Both the position numbers and the translations under genes were made by a program. A stretch of 20,892 nucleotides of DNA, taken from positions 1 to 20,892 of the forward strand of contig JAJZEH010000010.1 in the NCBI GenBank assembly GCA_021805725.1, given 5' to 3'. This DNA is from Pseudomonadota bacterium (GTDB taxonomy: Bacteria; Pseudomonadota; Gammaproteobacteria; Burkholderiales; Ferrovaceae). Positions 1 through 7,370 of the stretch are shown piece after piece. Each line of letters begins with the position of its first letter. The stretch's first letter is position 1. The notes below the pieces were generated by a model. That model had not been told where the DNA came from, searched no databases, and worked only from the letters and a program-made list of their open reading frames with translations.

Positions 1-27
1 GACGCAATCTTTCCGCCCGGTCGCAGG

Positions 28-87
28 TGAAGGGACTTTGAAGGGACTGCGGTGTAAAAAACACTCAAAAACAGTAGTTGAAGGGAC
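28..87 (+). repeat. Direct repeats TGAAGGGAC, possible integrase arm sites
   Basis: TGAAGGGAC occurs at 28-36, 39-47 and 79-87, and again to the right of the tRNA remnant at 246-254. The longer unit GGGACTTTGAAGGGACT (17 nt) is exact at 32-48 and 239-255, so it flanks the tRNA fragment on both sides. Short direct repeats next to a tRNA-derived core resemble the arm-type sites bound by tyrosine integrases. No integrase gene is inside the window. The repeats are seen; their role is inferred. Confidence 0.55.
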
Positions 88-142
88 GTGGGGCGTCAAT
101 TAAAAACATTAAAAAACAATGGGTTGCCTTTCAGGATGCCAA

Positions 143-187
143 CTACGAACCAAGGGGTCGTGGGTTCGAATCCTGCCGGGCGCGCCA
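143..187 (+). pseudogene. 3' half of tRNA-Arg(ACG); attachment-site remnant
   Basis: The sequence reads as the 3' half of an arginine tRNA: anticodon loop CTACGAA at 143-149 (anticodon ACG), 3' anticodon strand CCAAG (150-154), variable loop GGGTC (155-159), T stem GTGGG/CCTGC around loop TTCGAAT (160-176), acceptor 3' strand CGGGCGC (177-183), discriminator G and encoded CCA (185-187). The bases 5' of the anticodon loop do not pair with CCAAG, and no acceptor 5' strand, D arm or 5' anticodon strand lies upstream. The gene is therefore not intact. A break at the anticodon loop is the usual crossover position for tyrosine-integrase elements that use tRNA genes, so this is probably the duplicated 3' end left at an att site. 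I infer the att role; the truncation is seen directly. Confidence 0.8.
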
Positions 188-194
188 CAACATC

Positions 195-230
195 AACGGG
201 TTAGATCAGAAATGGTCTAGCCCGTTTTCC
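195..230 (+). terminator. Hairpin after tRNA remnant
   Basis: AACGGGTTAGA (195-205) pairs with TCTAGCCCGTT (216-226), an 11-bp stem with one G-T wobble, followed by a pyrimidine-rich TTCCTTT run. It sits 7 nt after the CCA end, as expected for the intrinsic terminator of the original tRNA-Arg gene. It suggests that this side is the original chromosomal 3' flank. The hairpin overlaps the stop codon of the small minus-strand reading frame at 206-358. Confidence 0.6.
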
Positions 231-358
231 TTTCCGTGGGGACTTTGAAGGGACTCCGACTTTTCCCTGAACAGCATCTCCAGGTTGGCATTGATCCGGC
301 TGCCCTCATCCGCAATCAGATTCAAGGCGTCCAGATACTCCCGGACCTGGGCCACGCT
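206..358 (-). pseudogene. C-terminal coding remnant, unidentified
   Basis: Read on the minus strand, this stretch is open for about 50 codons between a TAA (359-361) and a TGA (206-208). It encodes a charged, helix-like peptide beginning VAQVREYLDALNLIADEG and ending HGKENGLDHF. The composition is protein-like, with no stop and a heptad-like hydrophobic pattern, but there is no start codon with a ribosome binding site and no upstream part. It is most simply the tail of a gene cut off at about position 360, perhaps from an integrated element. I do not recognise the family. It could also be chance. Confidence 0.3.
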
Positions 359-543
359 TTAGCGTTGTCCAGCTACTGGAAGGTCAAGTTCTGTTCCAAT
401 CAGGAAAATTTTCGGCTGGTTCATTAATGGCGCAGACTTCAACTTTAAGAACAACAGACCAAACCAATGAGCCGCCTCAACGTGGTGGTCCTGGTTTTGG
501 ACCTACGCCGGATGCGGGCAGCGCTGGCGTTGTGGTGCGTTAA
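295..543 (+). pseudogene. Possible C-terminal remnant or 38-aa ORF, unidentified
   Basis: One plus-strand frame is open from 295 to the TAA at 541-543. Its last 38 codons start at an ATG (427) and give a Gly/Pro/Thr-rich tail beginning MAQTSTLRTTDQTNEPPQRG and ending GSAGVVVR. No convincing ribosome binding site precedes the ATG. From about 361 the text (QLLEGQVLFQSGKF) looks more protein-like than what precedes it, and that is where the minus-strand remnant ends, so two unrelated gene ends may abut here. Function unknown; it may not be coding. Confidence 0.25.
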
Positions 544-549
544 ACGACT

Positions 550-1224
550 TCACGCGCGGTCAGTTCCATGCTCCGCTTTGCGATACCAGCGGTAGAAAGG
601 CACCAGCAGTCCTAAGCCGGCCAGCATCATCGGCCAGGTGGAGGGTTCGGGCACGGAGGTTGGTAACACCTCCGTTGAAGTAAAGGATGTGAACAACGGC
701 TGATTTGTCGTTAGGGTGTTGGGATCCGAATACATGGCGGTCCAAGTCGGCAAATTCGTACTCGGATATGGGTTCCAAAATGTGAACGCGACATTCGAAT
801 ACGTGCTCGGATTGCTGCCAGGAAAGTTAAAAATCGTTTGGTTGAAAGATTGTGCGCTGGATAAATCGCATTGCCCGATGCTACCTCCAGGTAGCTCACA
901 TACCGTTCCTAGCCCTGAGTAATACACTAAGCTACCCGTGCCCACCATGCTCACCGTTCCGCTCACGTTGGTTCCATTGCCGAACAAAATGCCCGTCCCG
1001 GTGAGGTTGTAACTCCGCAGTATGCCGTTGTCTGTTCCAGTGGAGGCGTTGACCCCCAACGGTCCAACTTGTCCATTCGTAATGATGGATCCGCTGATTA
1101 CGTCGCCGAACACGTCTTTTGCCGTAATTTCGTAGTTGGATGTATATGTAATCATCAAAGCAAAAGCATGAATCGGAAACGCGAGCCCGATCAGAGCGAG
1201 CATTACAAATTGATTGAGTTTCAT
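550..1224 (-). CDS. PEP-CTERM sorting domain protein
   Basis: A 224-residue exported protein of unknown specific function. It has an N-terminal signal peptide (about 1-22), a Ser/Thr/Gly/Asn-rich low-complexity body, and a C-terminal tripartite sorting signal: VPEPST at 191-196, a hydrophobic helix at about 198-210, and a basic tail (YRWYRK). This is the PEP-CTERM signal processed by exosortase (EpsH/XrtA family) in Gram-negative bacteria that make extracellular polysaccharide. Two Cys (109, 119) may form a disulfide. I chose the ATG at 1224 because GGGGGG lies 7 nt upstream and the signal peptide starts there; an upstream in-frame start at 1281 would add 19 residues with no signal character. 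No exosortase gene is in the window. A sigma-54-like promoter lies about 100 nt upstream, fitting the RpoN/PrsR control known for other PEP-CTERM genes. Confidence 0.88.
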   Translation of the reverse strand: MKLNQFVMLALIGLAFPIHAFALMITYTSNYEITAKDVFGDVISGSIITNGQVGPLGVNASTGTDNGILRSYNLTGTGILFGNGTNVSGTVSMVGTGSLVYYSGLGTVCELPGGSIGQCDLSSAQSFNQTIFNFPGSNPSTYSNVAFTFWNPYPSTNLPTWTAMYSDPNTLTTNQPLFTSFTSTEVLPTSVPEPSTWPMMLAGLGLLVPFYRWYRKAEHGTDRA

Positions 1225-1323
1225 ACAATAACCCCCCATCAGCAACGATTCTTGAGTACAAATTGCAATGCTCTCCCCCAAGCTCTTTGTAGGCCCCGAA
1301 TGCTGAGCTCAACCCGATATGCA

Positions 1324-1339
1324 CGCAAATTTCACGCCA
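1324..1339 (-). promoter_or_regulatory. Sigma-54 (RpoN)-type promoter for PEP-CTERM gene
   Basis: On the minus strand the text is TGGCGTGAAATTTGCG: TGGC at 1339-1336 and TTGC at 1328-1325. The GG and GC dinucleotides are separated by exactly 10 nt, as needed for -24/-12 elements (consensus TGGCACG-N4-TTGC). It would start transcription near 1313, giving a 5' leader of about 90 nt. The motif is seen; its use is inferred. Confidence 0.5.
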
Positions 1340-1576
1340 AAGCATGTTCTTCGCCCCCAAGCCCCTTGATTCCGGGCTTTACAGGCCAAATTGAAAACGA
1401 TTCCTAATTAATTCGCCTGCGGATGTAAAAATTATCGACCCCCTTATATGAAGCGAGACTTGTGTAACTAACTATTTTTATGGGGATATTTATATTCTTT
1501 CCATTAATCGGGCAGGTCACGAAGTGTAAAGTTTTCCGATGCCCCAGATCTTTCTGGCAAAAGGGACTGTAATGTT

Positions 1577-1613
1577 TAAAAATGCCCCTGATGATTGTCC
1601 GCGGCATGGGGGC
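1577..1613 (-). terminator. Weak terminator-like hairpin after HPP-like gene
   Basis: On the minus strand, GCCCCCATG pairs imperfectly with CATCAGGGGC (five G-C pairs, then an internal loop and three more pairs) and is followed by ATTTTTAAA. It sits just after the stop codon of the HPP-like gene, where the bc1-chemoreceptor-HPP run would end. The stem is short and the loop long, so this is tentative. Confidence 0.3.
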
Positions 1614-1619
1614 TATGGC

Positions 1620-2624
1620 TTAACTTCGAAGTACGGGTTTCCGTGCTGATAAGTAGCGATAGCTCATGAATGTCATGGAAAGAACGAACGTGCCGCTTCC
1701 CACGGCCAGCGGAAACCTGTAGTCAGGGTGCGGCATGACCATCGGCAAGAGCCCTATTGCCAGGACCGGTGGAACGTGGAGCCTGAATATGCGGCATACG
1801 AGAGTTCCCATCACCACCGCGAGTATTGCGGCAAGCGCACCGGCCCCCAGCCAAAAAACGAAAGCAGTGCCTGCGAAAGCCGTCAACATGCACGCAAAAA
1901 TCAGCGCAATGGGACGATCAGCCCACGAACAACTCAAGGGATGCGAGAACATTTCGTACCCGATCACGACCAGAGGCGGAAACAGGATGAATCGCAGGCC
2001 GGTTGCATTGACCACCCACAATTCTGCAAGCAGAAATACCACAAAAAATAGTACCCACCGGTAATGCCGTGGCGGCCGTTCAACGGCATCATCCAGAATG
2101 TCATCCAGAGAAATGGGGGTCGCAGCCGCAGGTTTGTAAAACACCTTCCTGAAGACGAGCAGCAAGGATGACAGCATCGCAACGCTCACCAGGACCGTTG
2201 CCGGATACCACCAGCTTCCTTCCCCAATCACGATGGGAAGAAGGCCGGCGGAGATGGCCGGGGCAATCGGAGACTTCAGAAGGCCGATGATTAGCAATGC
2301 GATGGCGATGCCCAGGAGGACTGACAGGTAACCGTAATCCAGATGCTGTTCGATCAGCACGCCGGCCACTGCGGCAAGGGCTGGTGTTAGCACCAGCAGA
2401 AACGGCGCTTGCGCCCAGGTTCCTCGGGGGCGCGTAAAAACATCGTAGGACAGTGCGGCAAGCTCTGGAAACAGCAGGGCCGAGAGCCCGGTAACGACGA
2501 CCGCCTTTGTTATGCAGCCGACATACAGTATCGTGGCGAGCTCGCCCAGCAATAGCAGATACCCCGTGTGCCATCCCGGAGAGGGGTCCTGCGTCTTGCC
2601 CCGATGTGACTGATTTTGCACCAT
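1620..2624 (-). CDS. HPP-like integral membrane protein, internally duplicated
   Basis: A 334-residue inner-membrane protein with two related halves (about 21-160 and 186-325) joined by a charged linker. Each half runs: hydrophobic helix, a conserved turn (SYDVFTRPRGTW at 59-70; GYEMFSHPLSCSW at 222-234), two hydrophobic helices, then a Pro-rich motif ending in LLP (SPIAPAISAGLLP at 118-130; VPPVLAIGLLP at 284-294) and a last helix ending in a YR/FR basic edge. The proline motif inside a multi-helix bundle recalls the HPP family (PF04982), whose members are poorly characterised; some have been linked to nitrite transport. The start at 2624 has GGGGG just upstream. It lies 25 nt behind the chemoreceptor gene on the same strand and is probably co-transcribed with it. 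The family call is by eye and its substrate is unknown. Confidence 0.65.
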   Translation of the reverse strand: MVQNQSHRGKTQDPSPGWHTGYLLLLGELATILYVGCITKAVVVTGLSALLFPELAALSYDVFTRPRGTWAQAPFLLVLTPALAAVAGVLIEQHLDYGYLSVLLGIAIALLIIGLLKSPIAPAISAGLLPIVIGEGSWWYPATVLVSVAMLSSLLLVFRKVFYKPAAATPISLDDILDDAVERPPRHYRWVLFFVVFLLAELWVVNATGLRFILFPPLVVIGYEMFSHPLSCSWADRPIALIFACMLTAFAGTAFVFWLGAGALAAILAVVMGTLVCRIFRLHVPPVLAIGLLPMVMPHPDYRFPLAVGSGTFVLSMTFMSYRYLSARKPVLRS

Positions 2625-2649
2625 GCCCCCGGTTTTTTCTTGTGAACTT

Positions 2650-4698
2650 CTAAATATGGAAATGGCCTACAACGTCCTCCAGCATATCGGCAAGCTGTTC
2701 AAGCTTCTTCACGGTCTCTGCGATCTCACTGACTGCAACGATGGTTCTCTCGGACATCTGGGCCACTTTTTCCACATTGACTGCAATATCCCTGCTGGCC
2801 TGGCTTTGTTCCCTGATCGACGAGGAAATATCCTCGACGCCGTTGAGCACCTTGAGCGCGCCGTCATTGATCTCAACGATGGTTTCCCCGGCTTTTCCGG
2901 CCAGCGCTGAACCCGACTTGACCCGGTCTGCCGTACTGTCGGCATCGGTTACGGCAAGTCTGGCGCTATCGCGGATCTCGTCTGTCATCGTGGCTATGTC
3001 CTGTGTGGACATGCGGGTCTTTTCAGCCAAATTTCGCACTTCGTCGGCCACCACGGCAAAGCCGCGTCCTTGTTCTCCCGCGCGTGCAGCCTCAATCGCC
3101 GCATTCAGGGCCAGCAGATTGGTCTGATCCGCAATTTCCTTGATTGAGGTGACTATGTTCTGAATCTGGTCAGATTTCGTCCCCAGTTCGCGGATCGTAT
3201 GCGCTGTAGCCAGCATGGCTTGAGTAATGTCAGACATCCCATCCACCACTTGCTGCACCACCTTCATGCCTTGATCTGCCAGGTTCTTTGAGTGTTCGGA
3301 AATTCGTTTAACCTCGCCCGTGTTGTCCACTATCCGATCGATGCTGACGCTCGTTTCTTCTACGGCAGCGGCAATGCCCGATGCCGCTTCCGATTGGAGA
3401 TGAGAGCCCTCTTCAACATGCGACATGTTCCTGGTCAGGTGCTTGGCCCGCCCATCGATGTTTTTTGAAACGGAGGCAATCTGGTCAACGATCGAGCCCA
3501 ACAGAACCATGGTGGATTGCACGGCGCAAAGCACCTTGCCCATCTCGTCCTGCCTTGAAATATCCACCAACTGGGCCATGTCACCATTGACCATGTCGTT
3601 GAGGTGTCCGTTGATCTCGCCTACGGACTTGACGACGAATTGCTTTACCACCCAGCGAATGATGAAGAAAAGCGAGAGCTGCAGCAGCATTTGCCCTATC
3701 ACGAGGCCCAGAATCGTGGCATGAAATTTGTTGAAATCCTTCGTCATGTCGATTTCAATATTCGAAAGCCCCATCACTGTGCCTTCCTCGGTGCTGTGGC
3801 AAGTCGTGCAGTCTGTGCCGTGGAAGTCATGGCTGGCAAGATATGGCGTCACCGCACGGAAAACGGTGACCCCTCCCCGAACTTGCAGGCCGTATGAGGA
3901 TTGTTTGGTGGCGATGGCCTGGCGTTCCGTTTCGTCCTGAACCTGCTCTTCGGGCAAGCCGGGACCGAATTGTTTGATGACCGGTTCGGATCGCGCCAGG
4001 CGCAGCCCCACGATATTGCCCGAGGCGGCAATTTTCTTGATCAGTAACTGACGGGATTCGACTTCGCCGATCTTGCCGGTCACCATCAGCATATTGGCGC
4101 CGTCGATCACCTCGTTGGCAATGCCTTCGGCACGTTGCTGCACCGAGTCGATCATGATGCTTTTGATGGAATTGGAAAGTGCAAGGGTTGCAATGCTGAA
4201 CAGAAGCAGAAGAAAAGGCTGGATCACTATTTGCAGCTTGATTTGCAATGACAGATTGCGAATCCAGGTGCGGATGGAAAAGTTCCGGGATGGAGGCTGA
4301 CCTGATTTGTACAAGGCTTCGGCCGAAACGATTTCGGCGCTGGTGGGTTTCTTCCTCAGCGACAAATACCCGGTGATCCTGTCGTCTTTGATGATCGGCG
4401 AGACCGTGGCACGCACCCAGTAATGATCGCCGTTCTTGGCCCGATTCTTGACGATGCCACGCCAGGGGCGGCCGCCCTGAACGGTCTGCCAGAGATCGGC
4501 AAAAGCCCAGGACGGCATGTCCGGGTGGCGTACCAGGTTGTGGTTTTTTCCTATCAGTTCTTCCTGAGAAAATCCGCTGATCTCCACAAACGCGTCATTG
4601 GCATAAGTGATGATGCCCTTGGGGTCAGTCCTGGATACGATAATCAGTGATTCAGGGAATTCAATGTTGCGATGCGTAATCGGCTGATTATTCTTCAT
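2650..4698 (-). CDS. Methyl-accepting chemotaxis protein with PAS and periplasmic c-haem motif
   Basis: A 682-residue transducer. Order: Aer-like cytoplasmic PAS domain (about 15-115, with [13 protein letters not shown] and [13 protein letters not shown]); first membrane helix (157-175); a periplasmic sensor of about 150 residues containing CTTCH at 297-301 in the context [16 protein letters not shown], a c-type haem attachment motif; second membrane helix (327-349); HAMP region (about 350-405); and the long MCP coiled coil with the invariant hairpin tip (about 515-560, including [20 protein letters not shown]). It should report redox or oxygen state to CheW/CheA. The haem-bearing periplasmic domain resembles the Tll0287/DUF3365-type sensors seen in other beta- and gammaproteobacterial transducers. 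Its start is only 21 nt after the stop of petC, so it is probably part of the bc1 transcript. No strong ribosome binding site is visible. No CheR/CheB-type pentapeptide is present at the C terminus. Confidence 0.93.
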   Translation of the reverse strand: MKNNQPITHRNIEFPESLIIVSRTDPKGIITYANDAFVEISGFSQEELIGKNHNLVRHPDMPSWAFADLWQTVQGGRPWRGIVKNRAKNGDHYWVRATVSPIIKDDRITGYLSLRKKPTSAEIVSAEALYKSGQPPSRNFSIRTWIRNLSLQIKLQIVIQPFLLLLFSIATLALSNSIKSIMIDSVQQRAEGIANEVIDGANMLMVTGKIGEVESRQLLIKKIAASGNIVGLRLARSEPVIKQFGPGLPEEQVQDETERQAIATKQSSYGLQVRGGVTVFRAVTPYLASHDFHGTDCTTCHSTEEGTVMGLSNIEIDMTKDFNKFHATILGLVIGQMLLQLSLFFIIRWVVKQFVVKSVGEINGHLNDMVNGDMAQLVDISRQDEMGKVLCAVQSTMVLLGSIVDQIASVSKNIDGRAKHLTRNMSHVEEGSHLQSEAASGIAAAVEETSVSIDRIVDNTGEVKRISEHSKNLADQGMKVVQQVVDGMSDITQAMLATAHTIRELGTKSDQIQNIVTSIKEIADQTNLLALNAAIEAARAGEQGRGFAVVADEVRNLAEKTRMSTQDIATMTDEIRDSARLAVTDADSTADRVKSGSALAGKAGETIVEINDGALKVLNGVEDISSSIREQSQASRDIAVNVEKVAQMSERTIVAVSEIAETVKKLEQLADMLEDVVGHFHI

Positions 4699-4719
4699 GA
4701 CAGCCGATCACAGAGCGGG

Positions 4720-5358
4720 TTATAAGACGTGTTGGGCACGAGCAATCCTTGTCCAGATTTTGTTCTTGAGGAGATAAAACAAAAGAGTCAGCACCGCCAC
4801 ATAGAGCAATACGCCATAACCGATTCGCTGGCGCGTTTCCGCGTGGGGGTCTGCTGCCCAGTCCAGGAATTCCGAAACATTCCTGGCCTTGCTTTCAATC
4901 TCCTTGCGGCTGGCAGGGTCGGCTTGGGCAATGCCCAGAATGTCAGGCATCTTTATCCCTGGAAACGCATGGTTATTGATGTTTCCTGCTGAATCCACGT
5001 AGAACCCGGTCAGCATTTCCTGAATGTAATGCGCACCGCCCTCCCGTGCGCTTGCCATGAGCGAGAGGTCTGGCGGTACCGTACCAAACATGGCCAATGC
5101 ATTCTCCGGGGCCAATTGTGCAATCAGGGGCTCGCTCATTTTCTTGTCGTTCCGCATCAGGTCGATTTCTGATTTGGTCATCCCGATCTTCAGGAGGTCG
5201 CCATATTTCAGGTACTTCAAGCTATGGCATCCATTGCAAACTTCAACTGCAACGTGCGCCCCCTTTTGAATTGCCGCCAGGTCGAACGCAGCGCTTGCCC
5301 CGCTGCATAACAGCATGAGCAAAGCGGTGCAGGTGCTCCAACGCATGAATCTAGTCAT
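4720..5358 (-). CDS. petC: Cytochrome c1 of the bc1 complex
   Basis: A 212-residue membrane-anchored c-type cytochrome that passes electrons from the Rieske protein to a soluble cytochrome c. Visible features: a signal peptide (1-23, ending ASA), haem attachment motif CNGCH at 41-45 followed by the family signature SLKYLKYGDLL, a VPPDLS motif (95-100), the axial Met in FPGIKMP (Met137), and a single C-terminal membrane helix (about 181-197) with a basic cytoplasmic tail. Length is short compared with alphaproteobacterial and mitochondrial c1 (about 240-260) but normal for the betaproteobacterial form. It is translationally coupled to petB: its ATG lies inside the last codons of petB (ATGACTAG, 8-nt overlap). 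Confidence 0.95.
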   Translation of the reverse strand: MTRFMRWSTCTALLMLLCSGASAAFDLAAIQKGAHVAVEVCNGCHSLKYLKYGDLLKIGMTKSEIDLMRNDKKMSEPLIAQLAPENALAMFGTVPPDLSLMASAREGGAHYIQEMLTGFYVDSAGNINNHAFPGIKMPDILGIAQADPASRKEIESKARNVSEFLDWAADPHAETRQRIGYGVLLYVAVLTLLFYLLKNKIWTRIARAQHVL

Positions 5359-6574
5359 GTGATCCCCTGATCTCGTTTCTGGCCATTTCCTGAACTGCAG
5401 GAGGCAGCGTGCATTCCTTCAGCAGTTTGTTTTCTTCCCAGCGGGAAACGAAGGGGAGCAGCAGAAATATTGCAAAATAGAGGCCCGTTGCAACTTCTCC
5501 GACCAGTTTCAGCAGGGATTCCGGCGGATGGGCCCCCACATAGCCCAATACAAAAATATCGACGATGAACACATAGAACAGGGCGCGGTAGACTGGTCTG
5601 TATTTTGCTCCACCAGTAATGCGCGAGCGGTCCAGATACGGCATGGCCGCAAAGATGATGACCGACAATGCCATGGCAACTACGCCGCCCACCAGATTGG
5701 GAACCGATCTGAGAATGGCGTAGAACGGAAGGAAATACCACTCCGGTACGATTTCCGCCGGGGTTTGCATTGGATTGGCTGGAATATTGTTTGAAACGTC
5801 GATGAAGAGATCCGGTTTGAAAAACACGATGGCAAAATAGGCCAGCAGGAATATCCCGAGTCCAAAAAGATCCTTTATGGTGTAGTACGGGTGGAAGGGA
5901 ATGTTGTCCCTGTCTGCCAGGTTGACCCCGGACGGATTGCTGCTGCGAACGGTATGCAGGGCAACCAGATGGATGATCACTGCTCCCGATATCAGGAATG
6001 GAAAAAGATAATGCAGGGCGAAGAACCGCGTCAGGGTCGGATCATCCACCGAAAACCCGCCCCGCAGCCAGATCACCACCTGGTCACCGATGAACGGCGT
6101 TGCGCTGAACAGGTTGGTAATCACGGTTGCACCCCAGTAGGACATCTGCCCCCAGGGCAGCAGGTACCCCATGAACGCCGTGGCCATCATGAGGAGAAGC
6201 AATAACTGGCCAGTCCACCAGAGGAGCTCACGGGGGCGTCGGTATGAGCCGTAGTAGAGCGTGCGCGCCATATGCGTGTAGATCACGACGAAAAACGCAG
6301 AGGCCCCCGTCGAGTGCAGGTAGCGAATCAGCCAGCCATAATTGACTTCCCGCATGATGTGCTGAATGGAATCAAAAGCGAGGTTGGAGTCGGCTTTGTA
6401 ATGCATGGCCAGGAAAATCCCCGTCACCAGTTGTATCACCAGAACGAATCCTGCCAGAAAGCCAAAGCCCCACCAGTAACTGAGGTTTCGCGGCGTGGGA
6501 TAGTCTGTCAGCTCATGTTTGATGAAGGCGCTAAACGGAAATCGCGCATCAATCCAGCCCACGATGTTTTTCAT
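5351..6574 (-). CDS. petB: Cytochrome b of the bc1 complex
   Basis: A 407-residue polytopic subunit carrying both b haems and the quinol oxidation and reduction sites. The haem ligands are His87/His101 (LHSTGAS, THMARTLYYGSYRRPRE) and His188/His202 (ALHYLFPF, IIHLVALH), each pair spaced by 13 residues as in bc1 rather than b6f complexes. The Qo-site PEWY is at 277-280 and the conserved GYLLPWGQMSYWGA at 136-149. The full-length single chain covers both N- and C-terminal cytochrome b domains with eight helices. The segment RGGFSVDDPTLTRFF reads closer to the alphaproteobacterial/mitochondrial form than to common betaproteobacterial ones, which may mean that this is a second or transferred bc1; that point is only an impression. 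ATG overlaps the petA stop (ATGA). Confidence 0.97.
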   Translation of the reverse strand: MKNIVGWIDARFPFSAFIKHELTDYPTPRNLSYWWGFGFLAGFVLVIQLVTGIFLAMHYKADSNLAFDSIQHIMREVNYGWLIRYLHSTGASAFFVVIYTHMARTLYYGSYRRPRELLWWTGQLLLLLMMATAFMGYLLPWGQMSYWGATVITNLFSATPFIGDQVVIWLRGGFSVDDPTLTRFFALHYLFPFLISGAVIIHLVALHTVRSSNPSGVNLADRDNIPFHPYYTIKDLFGLGIFLLAYFAIVFFKPDLFIDVSNNIPANPMQTPAEIVPEWYFLPFYAILRSVPNLVGGVVAMALSVIIFAAMPYLDRSRITGGAKYRPVYRALFYVFIVDIFVLGYVGAHPPESLLKLVGEVATGLYFAIFLLLPFVSRWEENKLLKECTLPPAVQEMARNEIRGSHD

Positions 6575-7089
6575 GAGGCTTTCCCAATCATGATCTTGTC
6601 GTTCGAAACAAAATGATAGGGGGGCAGGATCAGGTTCTTTGGCGCCGGCCCCGAAAGTATGCGCCCGCTATTGTCGTAGATGCTGCCATGACACGGACAG
6701 AGCCAGCCCTGGGCCGTCTTGTTCGGCACGCAGCCTAGATGGGTACAGATCCCGATCACCACCAGCCACTCGGGATGCTGCACGCGGTTCTGGTCAGCCT
6801 CGGGGTCCTTTCCCCCATTCGATGACTCCATTGCCGCAATTTCTTCCGCGGTCCGATGCACCACGAACACGGGTTTGCCTTGCCAGGCAACCGTCTTCTC
6901 TTGCCCGATCCCGATCCTGGCAATGTCAATTTCAACGGTGGCCTTATCGAGAACGTCTGATGAAGGGTTCATGCTGCTCACAAAAGGAACGCTCGCGGCA
7001 ATGGCTCCCGCTCCTGCTACGGCGGCGGTCAACGAGCCAAGAAAATCACGACGGGGTCCGTCTACATCATTGAGCTTATGCGTACACAT
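6571..7089 (-). CDS. petA: Rieske iron-sulfur subunit of the bc1 complex
   Basis: A 172-residue subunit with a [2Fe-2S] cluster. It has a twin-arginine N terminus (GPRRDFLG at 11-18) leading into a hydrophobic anchor (about 19-38), which fits Tat-dependent insertion. Cluster motifs are CTHLGC (115-120) and CPCHGS (131-136), giving two Cys and two His ligands plus the two disulfide Cys, followed by the typical GRILSGPAPKNL segment. I chose the ATG at 7089, giving a short MCTHKLNDVD lead before the Tat motif; a start at 7161 would add 24 basic residues not seen in the family. The ribosome binding site is weak (AGAG 8 nt upstream). First gene of petABC, overlapping petB by 4 nt. An FNR-type box lies about 115 nt upstream. 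Confidence 0.95.
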   Translation of the reverse strand: MCTHKLNDVDGPRRDFLGSLTAAVAGAGAIAASVPFVSSMNPSSDVLDKATVEIDIARIGIGQEKTVAWQGKPVFVVHRTAEEIAAMESSNGGKDPEADQNRVQHPEWLVVIGICTHLGCVPNKTAQGWLCPCHGSIYDNSGRILSGPAPKNLILPPYHFVSNDKIMIGKAS

Positions 7090-7200
7090 GGAGTTGGCTC
7101 TGCGGGTAAATTGTAAAAAAGTGCAGTCTGGATGGCGCGCCCTGCGCTTGCGGCTACACACTCCTGGCGCTGATCCTAAATGAGAGCACTACTGCCACAG

Positions 7201-7216
7201 TTTGATTATGATCAAA
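7201..7216 (-). promoter_or_regulatory. FNR/Anr-type box upstream of petA
   Basis: TTTGATTATGATCAAA contains TTGAT-N4-ATCAA (7202-7215), an exact match to the FNR/Anr/Dnr consensus. On the minus strand a possible -10 (TAGGAT, 7178-7173) lies so that the box centre (7208.5) falls about 42 nt upstream of the predicted start near 7166, the classic activating position. It therefore probably couples petABC and the genes behind it to oxygen limitation. The site is seen; activation and the promoter position are inferred. Confidence 0.7.
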
Positions 7217-7370
7217 CGAAGTGGCTGTAGTCCGCAGGATTTATAGGATAAATTGTGAGGAAAAGTGTATTTCTGGCATCATGCCGCCCCTGGCGCATTC
7301 AAATACCCGGCGCACGAATTGTTCCTCCGGATGATTTTTCCGCGGAAACTGTAATTGGAAGCGCGCGATG

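Larger units (their letters stand above)
1225..1619. other. AT-rich intergenic region, no supported gene
   Basis: This 395-bp gap separates the PEP-CTERM gene from the HPP-like gene. The right-hand part (about 1400-1580) is clearly more AT-rich than the genes. A 67-codon minus-strand reading frame at 1404-1607 has no ribosome binding site and an unconvincing, basic composition, so I do not call it. The only structures I can support are the sigma-54-like promoter (1324-1339) and a weak hairpin at 1577-1613. Confidence 0.6.

Noticed and set aside
1..30. Nine codons ending in TGA at 28-30, possibly the tail of an integrase
   Set aside because: Too short to assign; the position next to the repeats is suggestive only.
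1404..1607. 67-codon minus-strand reading frame in the AT-rich gap
   Set aside because: No ribosome binding site, no recognisable features, and low-GC sequence in which such a frame is expected by chance.
7337..7348. Palindrome TTTCCGCGGAAA downstream of the kinase gene
   Set aside because: It has no loop and no T-run, so it is not a terminator, and I see no second copy supporting an operator.
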